From Microbulbifer mangrovi (GTDB lineage: Bacteria > Pseudomonadota > Gammaproteobacteria > Pseudomonadales > Cellvibrionaceae), in contig NZ_LZDE01000328.1 in the NCBI RefSeq assembly GCF_002009015.1, positions 1 through 47,936 on the forward strand: DNA of 47,936 bases, read 5' to 3'. Made by a program: the position numbers and the translations under genes. This document shows, in pieces, positions 24,549-33,541 of the stretch. A model generated the notes under the pieces. That model made no database searches. It saw only the letters and a list, made by a program, of their open reading frames with translations, and was not told the DNA's origin. Positions within the stretch are counted from its first letter, which is position 1, and each line of letters starts with the position of its first letter.

Positions 24549-25645
24549 TGCATATTGCAATGTTCATTAATGGTGAGCACTACGCTGGAGCTGAAAGGGT
24601 TCAGGATATACTTGTCGAAAGTCTTAGAGAAAATCAGCGTTTTTCAGTAAGCTATGTTAGCGTATTTAATGGTGCGTTCAAGGATCGTGCGAATCTGGAA
24701 GGGGTAAATGTTTTCTACTTGGCATGTTCTGGGTTGATCTCTCAGATATTATCTTTCCGTAAAATTTTCAAGAAAAATAAATTTGATTTGATCCACTGTC
24801 ATACTCCTAGGACACTTTTGATTTGCGGAGTTATTTCTTTTGTTTCGGGCGTTCGCTATGTTTACCATATGCACAGTCCTGCTTTGCATTGTGGTAACTC
24901 TTACCTCGTAAATAGAATTAATTTTCTTGTTGAATTTTTCTTTGCAAGAAGGGCGGAGCGCGTAGTTTGCGTATCAGATGCGATCAGGTCTCATGCAGAA
25001 AAGTACCTCGGCTTAACTTCAAACACTTCTACTGTTTACAATGGTGTCCCCGCTTTACCACATTCAAAAGTTAAGCAGTTTTCAGGGTTTTCTTTTCGCG
25101 TAGCTATGGTCGCGCTTTTTAGACCGCGCAAAGGGTTGGATGACTTATTGCATGCTATCTCTTTGTTTAATGATCGAGGTTTCGGCAAAAAGTTAACCCT
25201 AGATTTGATAGGCGGGTTCGAAAGCAAGGAATATGAAATTTTTATTGATGAGTTGATTTCAAGACTTGGGCTAGTCGACTATGTAAACAAGGTTGGCTTC
25301 TCAAATGATCCCTTGTTGTATGCGATAGAAGCTGATTATTTGGTTCTCCCGAGTAAGCAGGGTGAGGGCTTGCCGATGGTCATTTTGGAGGCTTTGTCAT
25401 CAGGGCTGCCGGTCATAACTACTGAAGTTGAAGGTAACGTTGAAGCGATAAAGAATGGGTTTAATGGGTTTGTCTGTGCTCCTAAAAATTCAGCTTCTAT
25501 TTTTCAATCGTTGCAGCATGCTTATTCCGATGAGTCAATATATGAGAGTCTGAGTGAAAATTGCTTACATTTTTTCAATAGTCGATTTTCGTCAGTGGTA
25601 ATGTGTAAACGGATGGAGGAAATATATGTCAAGCCGCAGGTGTAA
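24545..25645 (+). CDS. Glycosyltransferase family 4
   Basis: The 366-residue protein has the GT-B fold typical of family GT4: an N-terminal acceptor domain with a glycine/alanine loop (HYAGAERVQ), a KIFKKNKFDLIHCHTP stretch, and a C-terminal nucleotide-sugar domain with FRPRKGLDDLL and the retaining E-x7-E motif in GEGLPMVILEALSSGLP. It would add one sugar to the lipid-linked exopolysaccharide repeat on the cytoplasmic face. The sugar cannot be read from sequence; GDP-mannose from ManC is a natural candidate. It overlaps both neighbours. Confidence 0.88.
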   Translation: MMHIAMFINGEHYAGAERVQDILVESLRENQRFSVSYVSVFNGAFKDRANLEGVNVFYLACSGLISQILSFRKIFKKNKFDLIHCHTPRTLLICGVISFVSGVRYVYHMHSPALHCGNSYLVNRINFLVEFFFARRAERVVCVSDAIRSHAEKYLGLTSNTSTVYNGVPALPHSKVKQFSGFSFRVAMVALFRPRKGLDDLLHAISLFNDRGFGKKLTLDLIGGFESKEYEIFIDELISRLGLVDYVNKVGFSNDPLLYAIEADYLVLPSKQGEGLPMVILEALSSGLPVITTEVEGNVEAIKNGFNGFVCAPKNSASIFQSLQHAYSDESIYESLSENCLHFFNSRFSSVVMCKRMEEIYVKPQV

Positions 25646-26393
25646 CACTATTTCGTGCTTTGGTTTGCATTTCTCTACTTTAAGTCCTCAGTCTTTGAAA
25701 GATGTTCTTTTTTCTTCCGAGTCTTATGGCCGATTACTCACTGTTGTGACTCCAAATGTTGATTTCCTGTCTAGATTTCATGCGAACGAAAGTGTGGTTT
25801 TTAATAAATTTATAGAGAGTGCTGACTTTTGTGTTTGTGACAGTCGTATTTTGAGGGCGCTTGCTAAGTTGCTATTTAAAATTGAGCTTCCACTTGTTAC
25901 TGGCAGTGATTTCACCGAATCCTTGCTTCAGGATCCGCGAATTAGTGAGCGTAAAGTCGCTTTTATAGGTCCGAAAAAAAGCGAATCCCGAAGATTGGCT
26001 AGTCTCTACAAAATAAAAAAGTTTTATTTGGAGTGTCCTGATTTTGGTTTTGAGGAAGATAGTGGTTATCTATCTAAACTCTCTTCTGAGCTGCTAAAGT
26101 TTCAGCCTGATTTTATTTTTGTGGCTGTAGGGTCCCCTAAGCAAGAGGCTCTAAGTTCATACCTTCGGGAGGCGGGGGTTTCTGGTGTAGCACTCAATAT
26201 CGGTGCCTCATTAGATTTCCTGACAGGCAGGCAAGTTCGGGCAAGCAAGTTTATGCAAAAACTACATTTGGAGTGGCTTCATAGATTGCTATCCAACCCG
26301 ACGCGCCTATGGAAGCGGTACGTGAGCTCTGCCATATTTTTATTTCAGGCTTTGCTTTTTAGAAAATTTATATCTAGCGAAAATGGCGCCTGA
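25626..26393 (+). CDS. WecG/TagA/CpsF family glycosyltransferase (GT26)
   Basis: The 255-residue protein matches the GT26 family throughout. VVTPNVDFLSR and a CDSRIL stretch lie in the N-terminal half, followed by LPLVTGSDF, then DFIFVAVGSPKQE, ALNIGASLDFLTG and a C-terminal EWLHRLLSNPTRLWKRY. Family members such as WecG, TagA and GumM transfer a sugar to an early lipid-linked intermediate. With only this enzyme, the GT4 enzyme and the initiating transferase at 30067 visible, the repeat-unit backbone predicted from this window is about three sugars. It overlaps the 3' end of the GT4 gene by 20 bases. Confidence 0.9.
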   Translation: MSSRRCNTISCFGLHFSTLSPQSLKDVLFSSESYGRLLTVVTPNVDFLSRFHANESVVFNKFIESADFCVCDSRILRALAKLLFKIELPLVTGSDFTESLLQDPRISERKVAFIGPKKSESRRLASLYKIKKFYLECPDFGFEEDSGYLSKLSSELLKFQPDFIFVAVGSPKQEALSSYLREAGVSGVALNIGASLDFLTGRQVRASKFMQKLHLEWLHRLLSNPTRLWKRYVSSAIFLFQALLFRKFISSENGA

Positions 26394-26460
26394 TTTTTCG
26401 TGGGTGCGGAGAATTTTCGTGATGTTTCCGTAGGCAATTATTTGGCGTTTGGTTGATATT

Positions 26461-27795
26461 ATGATCGCTTTAGCCTTTCGAAAACTTCGGCAATGTGAAC
26501 TATTGCTTACTTCGGGCGTTAGTTTATTTGTACGAGGTGCTGCGGCATTTTCTGCTTTTGGTGTTAGCGTCGTTATAGGTCGACAGCTTGGAGCCATTGA
26601 GTCAGGCTACTATTTTCTCGCGTTTAGCGTAATTACTTTCTTCGCTGCCATATCTCGCGTTGGGCTTGATAATACGGTCCTGAGGTACGTTGGCGCTGCT
26701 TTTTCTGAGCGGTCGTGGTCTGTGGTGAAGTCTGTCGCAGCCAGATCACTTGCAGTTGCTGCATTAGTATCATCAGTAGTCATGTTGCTTTTGTATGCTT
26801 TTGCTGATTTTTTGTCGGTTAAGCTATTTGGTAAGCCTGAGCTGGCTTCCGTATTGATCGGTATGGCACCTGGAGTTATTGGCGTTGCACTATTTACGTT
26901 GCTAGCGATGGTTTTTCAGGGGCTGCATAAAGTAGTCTTGTCGGTATTTATACTGAATATCTCTACAAATATTTTTTTGGTGTTAGGCATAGCATTATTG
27001 GATATTAGCAATGCATTTCAAATGGCTTTTGCTTTCAGTATTGCTGCCCTATTGACAGCTTTGTTTGGTGGTTTTGTCTTATGGATGATGGCTGGTGGTG
27101 TCAGTTTTCAAAAAAAATGTAGTGAGCATGGTGCCGAAAAAGTACAGAGCTTTGTAAACTGGTTACCGCTCTTTCAAAGTTGCATGCCTTTATGGGTCGT
27201 AGTGATAATGCAACAGTTGGTGCAATGGTCTGGTCAGTTTGTGGCGGGGGCTTACGTCGACTCTGAAGCTCTAGCGCAATTAGCAGCGGCTCAGAGAACA
27301 GCTATGTTAACTAGTTTTATACTCATGGCGGTTAATTTGGTTTTGGCTCCTAGGTTCGCCGCCCTTTATAAGCAGCGGAAAATGGTTGAGCTGCGGAAGC
27401 TCTCTATGATGTCTGTCAGGTTAATGATATTTTTTTCGTTCCCGTTAGTTGTCGTCATGTTGGGATTTCCGGAATTATTCATGCGCCTTTTCGGTGAGGG
27501 CTTCAGCGAGGGGGCTTATTTATTGCAAATCTTGGTGATTGGGCAATTTATTAACGTGGCTACTGGGTCGGTAGGATATCTTCTTAGTATGTCTGGTCAT
27601 GAGACGGATTTGCGTAATACTGTGTTGGTTTCTGGTCCCATCGCGTTAGTGCTGGCTTTCGCTTTAACGCCAGTATGGGGGGCAACAGGGAGTGCGGTGG
27701 CTACTGCAGTGGCAGTTGGTACACAAAACCTTTTGGCTGTCTGGCAAGTAAAGCGACGGCTTGGATTTAACACGCTTGTATTTTGGCGTAACTAG
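26461..27795 (+). CDS. Wzx-type polysaccharide flippase
   Basis: The protein has about 444 residues and roughly twelve membrane segments. It belongs to the polysaccharide/oligosaccharide flippase branch of the MOP superfamily: a N-terminal FVRGAAAFSAFGVSVVIGRQLG segment, later an aromatic-rich stretch and LPLFQSCMPLWVVVIMQQ, and a C-terminal FGEGFSEGAYLLQILVIGQF with a following small-residue helix. It should move the undecaprenyl-linked repeat unit across the inner membrane before Wzy polymerisation. ATG 26461 is preferred over TTG 26449 because neither has a strong ribosome binding site and ATG is the likelier codon. Confidence 0.85.
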   Translation: MIALAFRKLRQCELLLTSGVSLFVRGAAAFSAFGVSVVIGRQLGAIESGYYFLAFSVITFFAAISRVGLDNTVLRYVGAAFSERSWSVVKSVAARSLAVAALVSSVVMLLLYAFADFLSVKLFGKPELASVLIGMAPGVIGVALFTLLAMVFQGLHKVVLSVFILNISTNIFLVLGIALLDISNAFQMAFAFSIAALLTALFGGFVLWMMAGGVSFQKKCSEHGAEKVQSFVNWLPLFQSCMPLWVVVIMQQLVQWSGQFVAGAYVDSEALAQLAAAQRTAMLTSFILMAVNLVLAPRFAALYKQRKMVELRKLSMMSVRLMIFFSFPLVVVMLGFPELFMRLFGEGFSEGAYLLQILVIGQFINVATGSVGYLLSMSGHETDLRNTVLVSGPIALVLAFALTPVWGATGSAVATAVAVGTQNLLAVWQVKRRLGFNTLVFWRN

Positions 27796-27937
27796 TCGTG
27801 CATGTAGTTGTTATTAGTGTAGCTTTGGTCTTTCAAAGGTCCTTTACTCTGTGATTCCAAGTAAGAGTGTCGTCCGATTAGGTTATTTTGGTGGAGATCA
27901 GAGATTGGAATTAAATAGATATGAAGTGAATGTAAAA

Positions 27938-29353
27938 ATGATTTTACCTGTTATTATGGCCGGTGGTTCTGGGACCCGTCTTTGGCCTCTTTCAAGAAAA
28001 CTGTTTCCCAAGCAGTTTCTTCCGCTGACAGATGAAGCCAGCATGTTGCAGAACACCTGCGCGCGTCTGGTCGGTATTGAGGCCCAGCCGCCCCTGCTCA
28101 TTTGCGGAGATGATCACCGCTTTATTGTGGCCGAGCAGTTGCGTGAGGTGAGCGCGTCTCACAGCGGTATCCTGCTGGAACCGGCGGGCCGCAATACGGC
28201 ACCGGCGGTCGCACTGGCTGCGCTCCGCGCGACGGCGGGTGGCAAGGAAGATCCGTTGTTGTTGGTATTGGCAGCAGACCACGCCATTAAAAATGTCGCG
28301 GCCTTCCAGGCTGCAGTGAGTGCTGCGGTACCGCAGGCCGAGGCCGGCAAGCTGGTTACCTTTGGCATTGTGCCCACGGCGCCGGAGACCGGTTACGGGT
28401 ATATCCGTAAAGCGGCAGCGGTGGATGCAGCTGAGAGCGCTTTTGGTGTTGAGCAGTTTGTAGAAAAGCCGGATCTCGATACCGCGGCGGAATATGTGCG
28501 CAGTGGGGATTTCTTCTGGAATAGCGGCCTGTTCCTGTTTCGTGCCAGCCGCTACTTGGAGGAGCTGGCCAAGTTCCGCCCGGATATTCTGGCGGCGTGT
28601 GAAAAAGCCATGCAGGGAGCCTCCTTCGATGTGGACTTTGTGCGGCCGGCCAGCGAGGCGTTCCTGGCCTGTGCGGATGAATCCATCGACTACGCCGTAA
28701 TGGAGCACACCCGCGATGCGGTGGTGGTACCTATGGATTGTGGCTGGAGCGACGTGGGTTCCTGGTCTGCTCTGTGGGAAGTGTCCGAGAAGGATGAACA
28801 TGGCAACTCAACCAAGGGCGATGTGATCCTGCAAGACAGTCGCAACTGTTTTGTGCAGAGTGATAGCAAGCTGATTGCCACCGTTGGGCTGGATGATGTG
28901 GTGGTGGTCGAGAGCGATGATGCCATTCTGGTCGCCGCAAAGGATCGCGTGCAGGATATTAAAAAGGTAGTTGAACGCCTGAAGGCGGAGAACCGTTCCG
29001 AAGCGCAGTTACATCGTAAGGTGTACCGTCCTTGGGGCTATTACGACTCTGTGGATTACGGCGAGCGCTTCCAGGTAAAACGCATTGTGGTAAACCCAGG
29101 TGCGCAGTTAAGCCTGCAAATGCATCACCACCGTGCGGAACACTGGATCGTGGTTTCCGGTACGGCCAATGTGACCTGTGGGGAAAAGGAATTTCTGGTG
29201 ACCGAAAACCAGAGTACCTATATTCCGCTGGGTGAAGTGCACCGTCTGGAGAACCCGGGCGCTATCCCTCTGGAGCTGATTGAAGTACAGTCCGGCTCTT
29301 ATTTGGGGGAGGACGATATTGTTCGTCTTGAAGACCGGTACGCGCGTGCATAA
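27938..29353 (+). CDS. manC: Mannose-1-phosphate guanylyltransferase / mannose-6-phosphate isomerase
   Basis: The start at 27938 puts the nucleotidyltransferase signature at once at the N-terminus ([20 protein letters not shown], then PKQFLPL); upstream in-frame codons read as non-family sequence. The 471-residue protein continues with FVEKPD and [10 protein letters not shown], then a C-terminal cupin isomerase part with [20 protein letters not shown] and the metal-binding [10 protein letters not shown]. It makes GDP-mannose, the donor for mannose and derived sugars in the exopolysaccharide. Odd feature: the first 30 codons are AT-rich like the genes upstream, while the rest has the GC-rich composition of the genes downstream. 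The symbol could equally be xanB, algA or cpsB in other naming systems. Confidence 0.95.
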   Translation: MILPVIMAGGSGTRLWPLSRKLFPKQFLPLTDEASMLQNTCARLVGIEAQPPLLICGDDHRFIVAEQLREVSASHSGILLEPAGRNTAPAVALAALRATAGGKEDPLLLVLAADHAIKNVAAFQAAVSAAVPQAEAGKLVTFGIVPTAPETGYGYIRKAAAVDAAESAFGVEQFVEKPDLDTAAEYVRSGDFFWNSGLFLFRASRYLEELAKFRPDILAACEKAMQGASFDVDFVRPASEAFLACADESIDYAVMEHTRDAVVVPMDCGWSDVGSWSALWEVSEKDEHGNSTKGDVILQDSRNCFVQSDSKLIATVGLDDVVVVESDDAILVAAKDRVQDIKKVVERLKAENRSEAQLHRKVYRPWGYYDSVDYGERFQVKRIVVNPGAQLSLQMHHHRAEHWIVVSGTANVTCGEKEFLVTENQSTYIPLGEVHRLENPGAIPLELIEVQSGSYLGEDDIVRLEDRYARA

Positions 29354-29427
29354 TTGCTGCTCCGTTATTTAATGCCGACCTGATAAACGCCCGTTTCTGG
29401 GCCTGAATATTGCAATATTTATTCGCT

Positions 29428-29460
29428 AACCTCGGTGCGGTAGTGCCGGGGTTTAATTAT
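29428..29460 (+). terminator. Possible terminator after manC
   Basis: AACCTCGG (29428-29435) pairs with CCGGGGTT (29446-29453), eight pairs including one G-T, around a ten-base loop. AT-rich TTAATTATTT follows. The T-run is poor, so termination may be partial and the next gene may be read through. Confidence 0.45.
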
Positions 29461-29497
29461 TTGGGCCCTTAGGGGCTATTGGGTGAAGTGAGGGCCT

Positions 29498-29869
29498 GTG
29501 AGTAACATACGCGCTTTGCATTTGGTCGCGCGATTTCTATTCGTTTTGGTTTTTTTTACCGCGCTTTTTGCGGGCATGAAGTCAAAGCCCGTACCTCAAG
29601 TGGTACCCCATTTCGACTTGATCTTGCACTGCGGTGTATTCGCGGTACTGGGGGGACTTTGGGTGTTTGCGGTATCTGCGCGTTGGTGGCTTTGGGGGCT
29701 GATTGGTTTACTGGTTTTCGGCGCTGGCCTTGAGCTTTGGCAAGGCTGGTTGATGCCTGCGCGCACCGCATCCCTGGTCGATATGGGAGCGAATACCGCG
29801 GGAGTAATTCTGGGGGGCGTATTGGCGATTATTTTGGCCCGCTTCTTGCGTCAGAAATTACGAGCTTAA
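29498..29869 (+). CDS. VanZ-like family membrane protein
   Basis: The 123-residue protein has four hydrophobic segments and the VanZ-like pattern: a short cytoplasmic start, VPHFDLILHCGVFAVLGGL, a GAGLELWQGWL stretch and a final SLVDMGANTAGVILGG before the last membrane helix. VanZ-like proteins occur in many bacterial polysaccharide loci without a settled function. The start is GTG at 29498, with a GAAGTGAGG purine-rich ribosome binding region upstream. It sits between manC and the initiating sugar transferase. Confidence 0.85.
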   Translation: MSNIRALHLVARFLFVLVFFTALFAGMKSKPVPQVVPHFDLILHCGVFAVLGGLWVFAVSARWWLWGLIGLLVFGAGLELWQGWLMPARTASLVDMGANTAGVILGGVLAIILARFLRQKLRA

Positions 29870-29933
29870 TTTGTTCGTGTTGGTTTTTTTTTGATCTTTG
29901 AGTGCGTTTTCTTGCGTTATTTCGCGCCAAAGA

Positions 29934-29949
29934 TTTGATGTGTGTCACA
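29934..29949. promoter_or_regulatory. Candidate CRP/Clp-type site upstream of the EPS assembly operon
   Basis: TTTGA-N6-TCACA matches nine of ten defined bases of the CRP consensus. It lies about 120 bp before the start of the initiating transferase gene. A TGGCAT...TTGC sequence just after it resembles a sigma-54 promoter but has the wrong spacing. Regulation of exopolysaccharide genes by CRP-family proteins is known in Xanthomonas (Clp) and Vibrio, but here it is only suggested by sequence. Confidence 0.4.
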
Positions 29950-30066
29950 GTTGTGGCATGATCTTGCCCCATATTTAGAGGCTCGAAATTGAGCCCGTTT
30001 GGGGTTGGTGGTGCATTGCAGGTGCTGCCTTGGTCGATCGAGGATTGATCGGCTTTCAGGAAGTTT

Positions 30067-31530
30067 ATGGATCGATCTCGGGAAGCGAGATCATGGAGAA
30101 GGTTCATGGGGGAAGGAAAAGTGGAACAGGGATGGATCCGCAGCCACCAATCTGGTCTGGCTGCTTTGTACCGGTTATTGGATGGCTTGTTGATCCTGGG
30201 TACGTTAATAGTAAGTTGTCATTTCTTGGGGGTTACCGTCAGCAAAGATTGGGTGATTGCCGGCCTGGTGGCCGCGGTCAGCTTCGCGTTTGTTGCGGAA
30301 TCGCTGAATCTTTATCGCTCCTGGCGAGGCGATAGCTACCTGCAAATGTTTACCATCACCGCGCTCTCCTGGGCTGTGGTTTGTGTACTGTTGGTGCTGG
30401 TTGCCTATTTCAGCAAGTCCGGTGGCTATTTTTCTCGCCTTGCTGTGGGTACCTGGTTTATCAGCACCCTGGCATTGCTCGGCGCCTGGCGCTATGCCTT
30501 CCGCATTGTGCTGTTCTATCTGCGTGTACAGGGGTTCAACTCCCGGGTGGCAGTGGTAATTGGTACTACCGATACCGGCAAGCGCCTCGCTGCAGATTTG
30601 AACGGCGAGCCCCAGCTGGGCATCCGGGTGAGTGGTTTTTACCGTGTGCCGGAGGCGGAGAGTGATGAGCAAACCTGGTCTCAGGTGGATCGCGAGCACA
30701 TTCTTGGGGATGTGGAGCAGGCGGTGGCAGCGGCAAAGGCCGGTGATTTAGACCTGGTCTATATTGCGCTGCCCATGCGCGAAGAACTGCGTATTGCGGA
30801 AATTCTCCACGCTTTTGCGGATACCACTGCGACCGTACACGTGGCGACCGATCTGTTCGTGAACAATCTGCTGCATGCGCGCTTCTATCAGGTGGGCAGC
30901 AGCAGCCTGCTGAGTGTGCACGATACCCCTATCGAGGGTGTCAACAGCTGGCTCAAGCGGATGGAAGATCTGTTGCTGTCTTCCGTGATCCTGCTATTGA
31001 TTTCACCGTTGATGCTGGCAATTGCCGCCGCGGTCAAGCTGACTTCGAAGGGGCCGGTGATTTTCAAGCAGCATCGCTATGGGCTGGATGGGCGCCCCAT
31101 TAAAGTGTGGAAGTTCCGCTCCATGACCGTCCAGGATAACGGCGATAAAGTCGTGCAGGCCAAGAAGAACGATGCCCGCATCACGCCAGTTGGCGCGTTC
31201 CTGCGCCGCACCTCTCTGGATGAGCTGCCTCAGTTTATTAATGTGTTGCAGGGACGCATGAGCATCGTGGGTCCCCGTCCCCATGCGGTGGCCCATAACG
31301 AACAGTACCGCGCGCTGGTGAACGGTTACATGCTTCGGCACAAGGTAAAGCCGGGCATTACGGGTTGGGCGCAGGTCAACGGCTGGCGCGGAGAGACCGA
31401 TACCCTGGAGAAGATGAGCCGCCGCGTGGAGCACGATTTACAGTACATCCGCAACTGGTCCATCTGGCTGGATATCCGCATTGTATGGATGACGCTGTTC
31501 AAGGGATTTGTGGGTAGTAATGCCTACTGA
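30067..31530 (+). CDS. Undecaprenyl-phosphate glucose phosphotransferase (initiating, WcaJ-type)
   Basis: The 487-residue membrane protein starts repeat-unit synthesis by moving a hexose-1-phosphate, usually glucose, from UDP-sugar to undecaprenyl phosphate. Four to five membrane segments fill the N-terminal part, followed by a CoA-binding-like domain (VVIGTTDTGKRLAADL). The bacterial sugar transferase domain from about residue 295 contains FKQHRYGLDGRPIKVWKFRSM, RRTSLDELPQFINVLQG, MSIVGPRPHA and KPGITGWAQVNGWRGET. Two starts are plausible: 30067 (AGGA upstream) and 30106 (GGAG seven bases upstream, giving a more usual N-terminus). It heads the conserved assembly half of the exopolysaccharide locus and would use UDP-glucose made by GalU. 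Confidence 0.93.
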   Translation: MDRSREARSWRRFMGEGKVEQGWIRSHQSGLAALYRLLDGLLILGTLIVSCHFLGVTVSKDWVIAGLVAAVSFAFVAESLNLYRSWRGDSYLQMFTITALSWAVVCVLLVLVAYFSKSGGYFSRLAVGTWFISTLALLGAWRYAFRIVLFYLRVQGFNSRVAVVIGTTDTGKRLAADLNGEPQLGIRVSGFYRVPEAESDEQTWSQVDREHILGDVEQAVAAAKAGDLDLVYIALPMREELRIAEILHAFADTTATVHVATDLFVNNLLHARFYQVGSSSLLSVHDTPIEGVNSWLKRMEDLLLSSVILLLISPLMLAIAAAVKLTSKGPVIFKQHRYGLDGRPIKVWKFRSMTVQDNGDKVVQAKKNDARITPVGAFLRRTSLDELPQFINVLQGRMSIVGPRPHAVAHNEQYRALVNGYMLRHKVKPGITGWAQVNGWRGETDTLEKMSRRVEHDLQYIRNWSIWLDIRIVWMTLFKGFVGSNAY

Positions 31531-31579
31531 TAACAAGCTGTTACAAGCAGTGGAGCTTGGTACTTAGCTGTGATAATGT

Positions 31580-31648
31580 GCGTCACTTTCTTGTGACGCG
31601 CGTCTCATTTTGCGCTTCCGCCTTGGGGGCTGTACGAAAAAAGTACAG
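31580..31648. promoter_or_regulatory. Two inverted repeats upstream of the beta-barrel gene
   Basis: GCGTCAC (31580-31586) pairs perfectly with GTGACGC (31593-31599), and CTGTAC (31630-31635) with GTACAG (31643-31648). Neither is followed by a clear T-run, so they look more like operator or leader structures than a full terminator between the initiating transferase gene and the export genes. Confidence 0.4.
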
Positions 31649-31734
31649 ATAAGGGCGAGGGTGCAATCGGGCCTGGCGAAAGAATCCGGGCCTTCGCTGA
31701 TAAAACAAATTCAGGACCATTTGGATAGGGAACA

Positions 31735-32934
31735 ATGAATAAAAAGCAATTGTCTGCAGTGATTTGCCTGGTGAGCACCTTGGGGGCTGCCAGTGCGCAG
31801 GCGCAGGTTGAGGCGGCCAGTGTAAAGCTGGGTAGTGGTATTGAATTTACGCCTTCACTGAATATGGATTTCCAGCACGACGACAACGTCACCATGTCGG
31901 AGACCGATGAAATCAGCAGCCCGGTTGCGGTCATCAATCCGAATTTCCTGCTGTCTGCAGATAACGGTGTTTCTGCCTATAACCTGAATTATTCCCTGAT
32001 ACGTGGTGAGTACTTCGATAGTGAAGACGATAACTACACCGATCACTTCTTCTCCGGCGGTGCCGGCTGGGAACTGAATGACCGCAACAAACTGGAACTG
32101 AAAGCCAGCCTGACCGATGGCCACGAGCCGCGCGGTACCGGTTTTTCCCAAGGTTCCGGCGATAATTTGTCTGAGCCGGACCGGTACAAGCAGAGCGATA
32201 TCAACGGCAAATACACCTTTGGTGCCGAAAGTGCCAAGGGGCAGCTGTCCTTGATGCTGGGTACCGACGACAAGGATTACGAAGGTGGCCTGCGCACCGC
32301 TGGCCGTGACCGCGGTACCGACTACGGCACCGTAGCCTTCAAATACAATTCTGGCAGCCGCACCAAGCTGCTGGCGGAAATTGATCGTCGCGTTATCGGT
32401 TACGACTACGTTGCCGATGGGGTTGATACCCTGGACAGCGCGCAAACGCGTTATCAGGTGGGTGTCACCTGGGAAGGTACCGCCAAAACCACCGGTACCG
32501 TGAAGGTCGGTGCGCGCACCAAGGAATTTGAAAGCAGCGCGCGTGAAGACTACACCGGCCCGAGCTGGGAAGTCGGCGTACGCTGGACCCCGAAGGAATA
32601 CAGCGCGTTTGACCTGAACACTGCACGCCGCAGTAATGAAACCGATGGCGTTGGTGACTTTATCGATACCACCAGCTACACCCTGGGCTGGAGCCATGAG
32701 TGGGCAGACCGCCTGACCAGCCAGGCGACCTACGATTACTCCATCAACGATTACCAGGGTGAAGGCGTCGATCGCGAAGATGACGTAAGCACCTTCGGTC
32801 TGCAGCTGAACTACCAGATGCGCCGCTGGTTGGCGTTCAAGGCTGGCGTAAACCTTTCTGATAAGGATTCCAACGCTGCTGGCTTTGCCTACGAGAAAAA
32901 CCTGACCTTTGTGGGGCTGCAGGCCTCCCTGTAA
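31735..32934 (+). CDS. Outer-membrane beta-barrel protein of EPS export (VpsM-like)
   Basis: The 399-residue protein begins with a signal peptide ending AQAQ and continues as alternating amphipathic strands with many aromatic and charged residues, ending in a phenylalanine/leucine-type final strand (TFVGLQASL). It matches the beta-barrel porin 2 family found in exopolysaccharide loci, including vpsM of Vibrio cholerae. The early DFQHDDNVTMSETDEISS stretch resembles the conserved opening of that family. It probably forms the outer-membrane exit for the polymer, together with the short Wza-like protein encoded directly downstream. The start has an AGGGAACA region before it. Confidence 0.82.
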   Translation: MNKKQLSAVICLVSTLGAASAQAQVEAASVKLGSGIEFTPSLNMDFQHDDNVTMSETDEISSPVAVINPNFLLSADNGVSAYNLNYSLIRGEYFDSEDDNYTDHFFSGGAGWELNDRNKLELKASLTDGHEPRGTGFSQGSGDNLSEPDRYKQSDINGKYTFGAESAKGQLSLMLGTDDKDYEGGLRTAGRDRGTDYGTVAFKYNSGSRTKLLAEIDRRVIGYDYVADGVDTLDSAQTRYQVGVTWEGTAKTTGTVKVGARTKEFESSAREDYTGPSWEVGVRWTPKEYSAFDLNTARRSNETDGVGDFIDTTSYTLGWSHEWADRLTSQATYDYSINDYQGEGVDREDDVSTFGLQLNYQMRRWLAFKAGVNLSDKDSNAAGFAYEKNLTFVGLQASL

Positions 32935-32964
32935 CTCCTGATTTACCTTCAGACCGGACAACTT

Positions 32965-33528
32965 ATGGGTATGTTGAACGCTTTGAAGCAGCGCGGTTTC
33001 CGCGCTGCTTTTGTCATTTTGGCTGCACTGTTTGCGGTGACCGCATTGGCCCAGGAGAGCACCAGTGCCCAGGAGTACCAGCTGGGCTCTGGCGACAAGA
33101 TCCTGATCAGCGTCTATGACGAAGCGGATCTCACCATGGAAACCATCCTCAGCGATAGCGGTGTGATCAACTACCCGTTTCTCGGTGAGCTCAAGGTTTC
33201 CGGCCTGACCGTATCGGGTCTGGAGCGTATGGTGGTTAAGGGGCTCAAGGGGGATTACCTTGTCAATCCCAATGTGCACGTCTCCATCCTGGAATACCGC
33301 CCCTTCTTTATTAATGGCGAAGTGGAAAAGCCCGGTGGTTATCCCTTCCAGCCGGGCCTGACCATTGGCAAGGCGGCAGCGTTGGCTGAGGGGTTTACCG
33401 AGCGTGCCTCGGAAAACAAGATTTTTATCATTCGCGGGGATGATCCCGCACAGGCCAAGCAAAAGGCCGCGCTGAATACCCTGCTGCGCCCCGGCGATAT
33501 TGTGACTGTAGAGCAGAGCTTCTTCTGA
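32965..33528 (+). CDS. Short Wza-like polysaccharide export protein (VpsN-like)
   Basis: The 187-residue protein has a signal peptide (about 1-29), a polysaccharide export domain starting YQLGSGDKILISVYDEADL, and one SLBB domain (EYRPFFINGEVEKPGGYPF to the TVEQSFF end). Full Wza is about twice as long, with more SLBB domains and a C-terminal helix that crosses the outer membrane. That helix is missing here, so this protein probably forms a periplasmic ring and depends on the beta-barrel partner upstream. No lipobox cysteine is seen. An alternative start two codons later (32971) is possible. Confidence 0.88.
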   Translation: MGMLNALKQRGFRAAFVILAALFAVTALAQESTSAQEYQLGSGDKILISVYDEADLTMETILSDSGVINYPFLGELKVSGLTVSGLERMVVKGLKGDYLVNPNVHVSILEYRPFFINGEVEKPGGYPFQPGLTIGKAAALAEGFTERASENKIFIIRGDDPAQAKQKAALNTLLRPGDIVTVEQSFF

Positions 33529-33541
33529 GGTAGTAACCATC

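Noticed and set aside
29953-29966. Sigma-54 promoter before the initiating transferase gene
   Set aside because: TGGCAT and TTGC are present, but only nine bases separate the GG and GC elements instead of ten, a spacing that sigma-54 does not normally tolerate.
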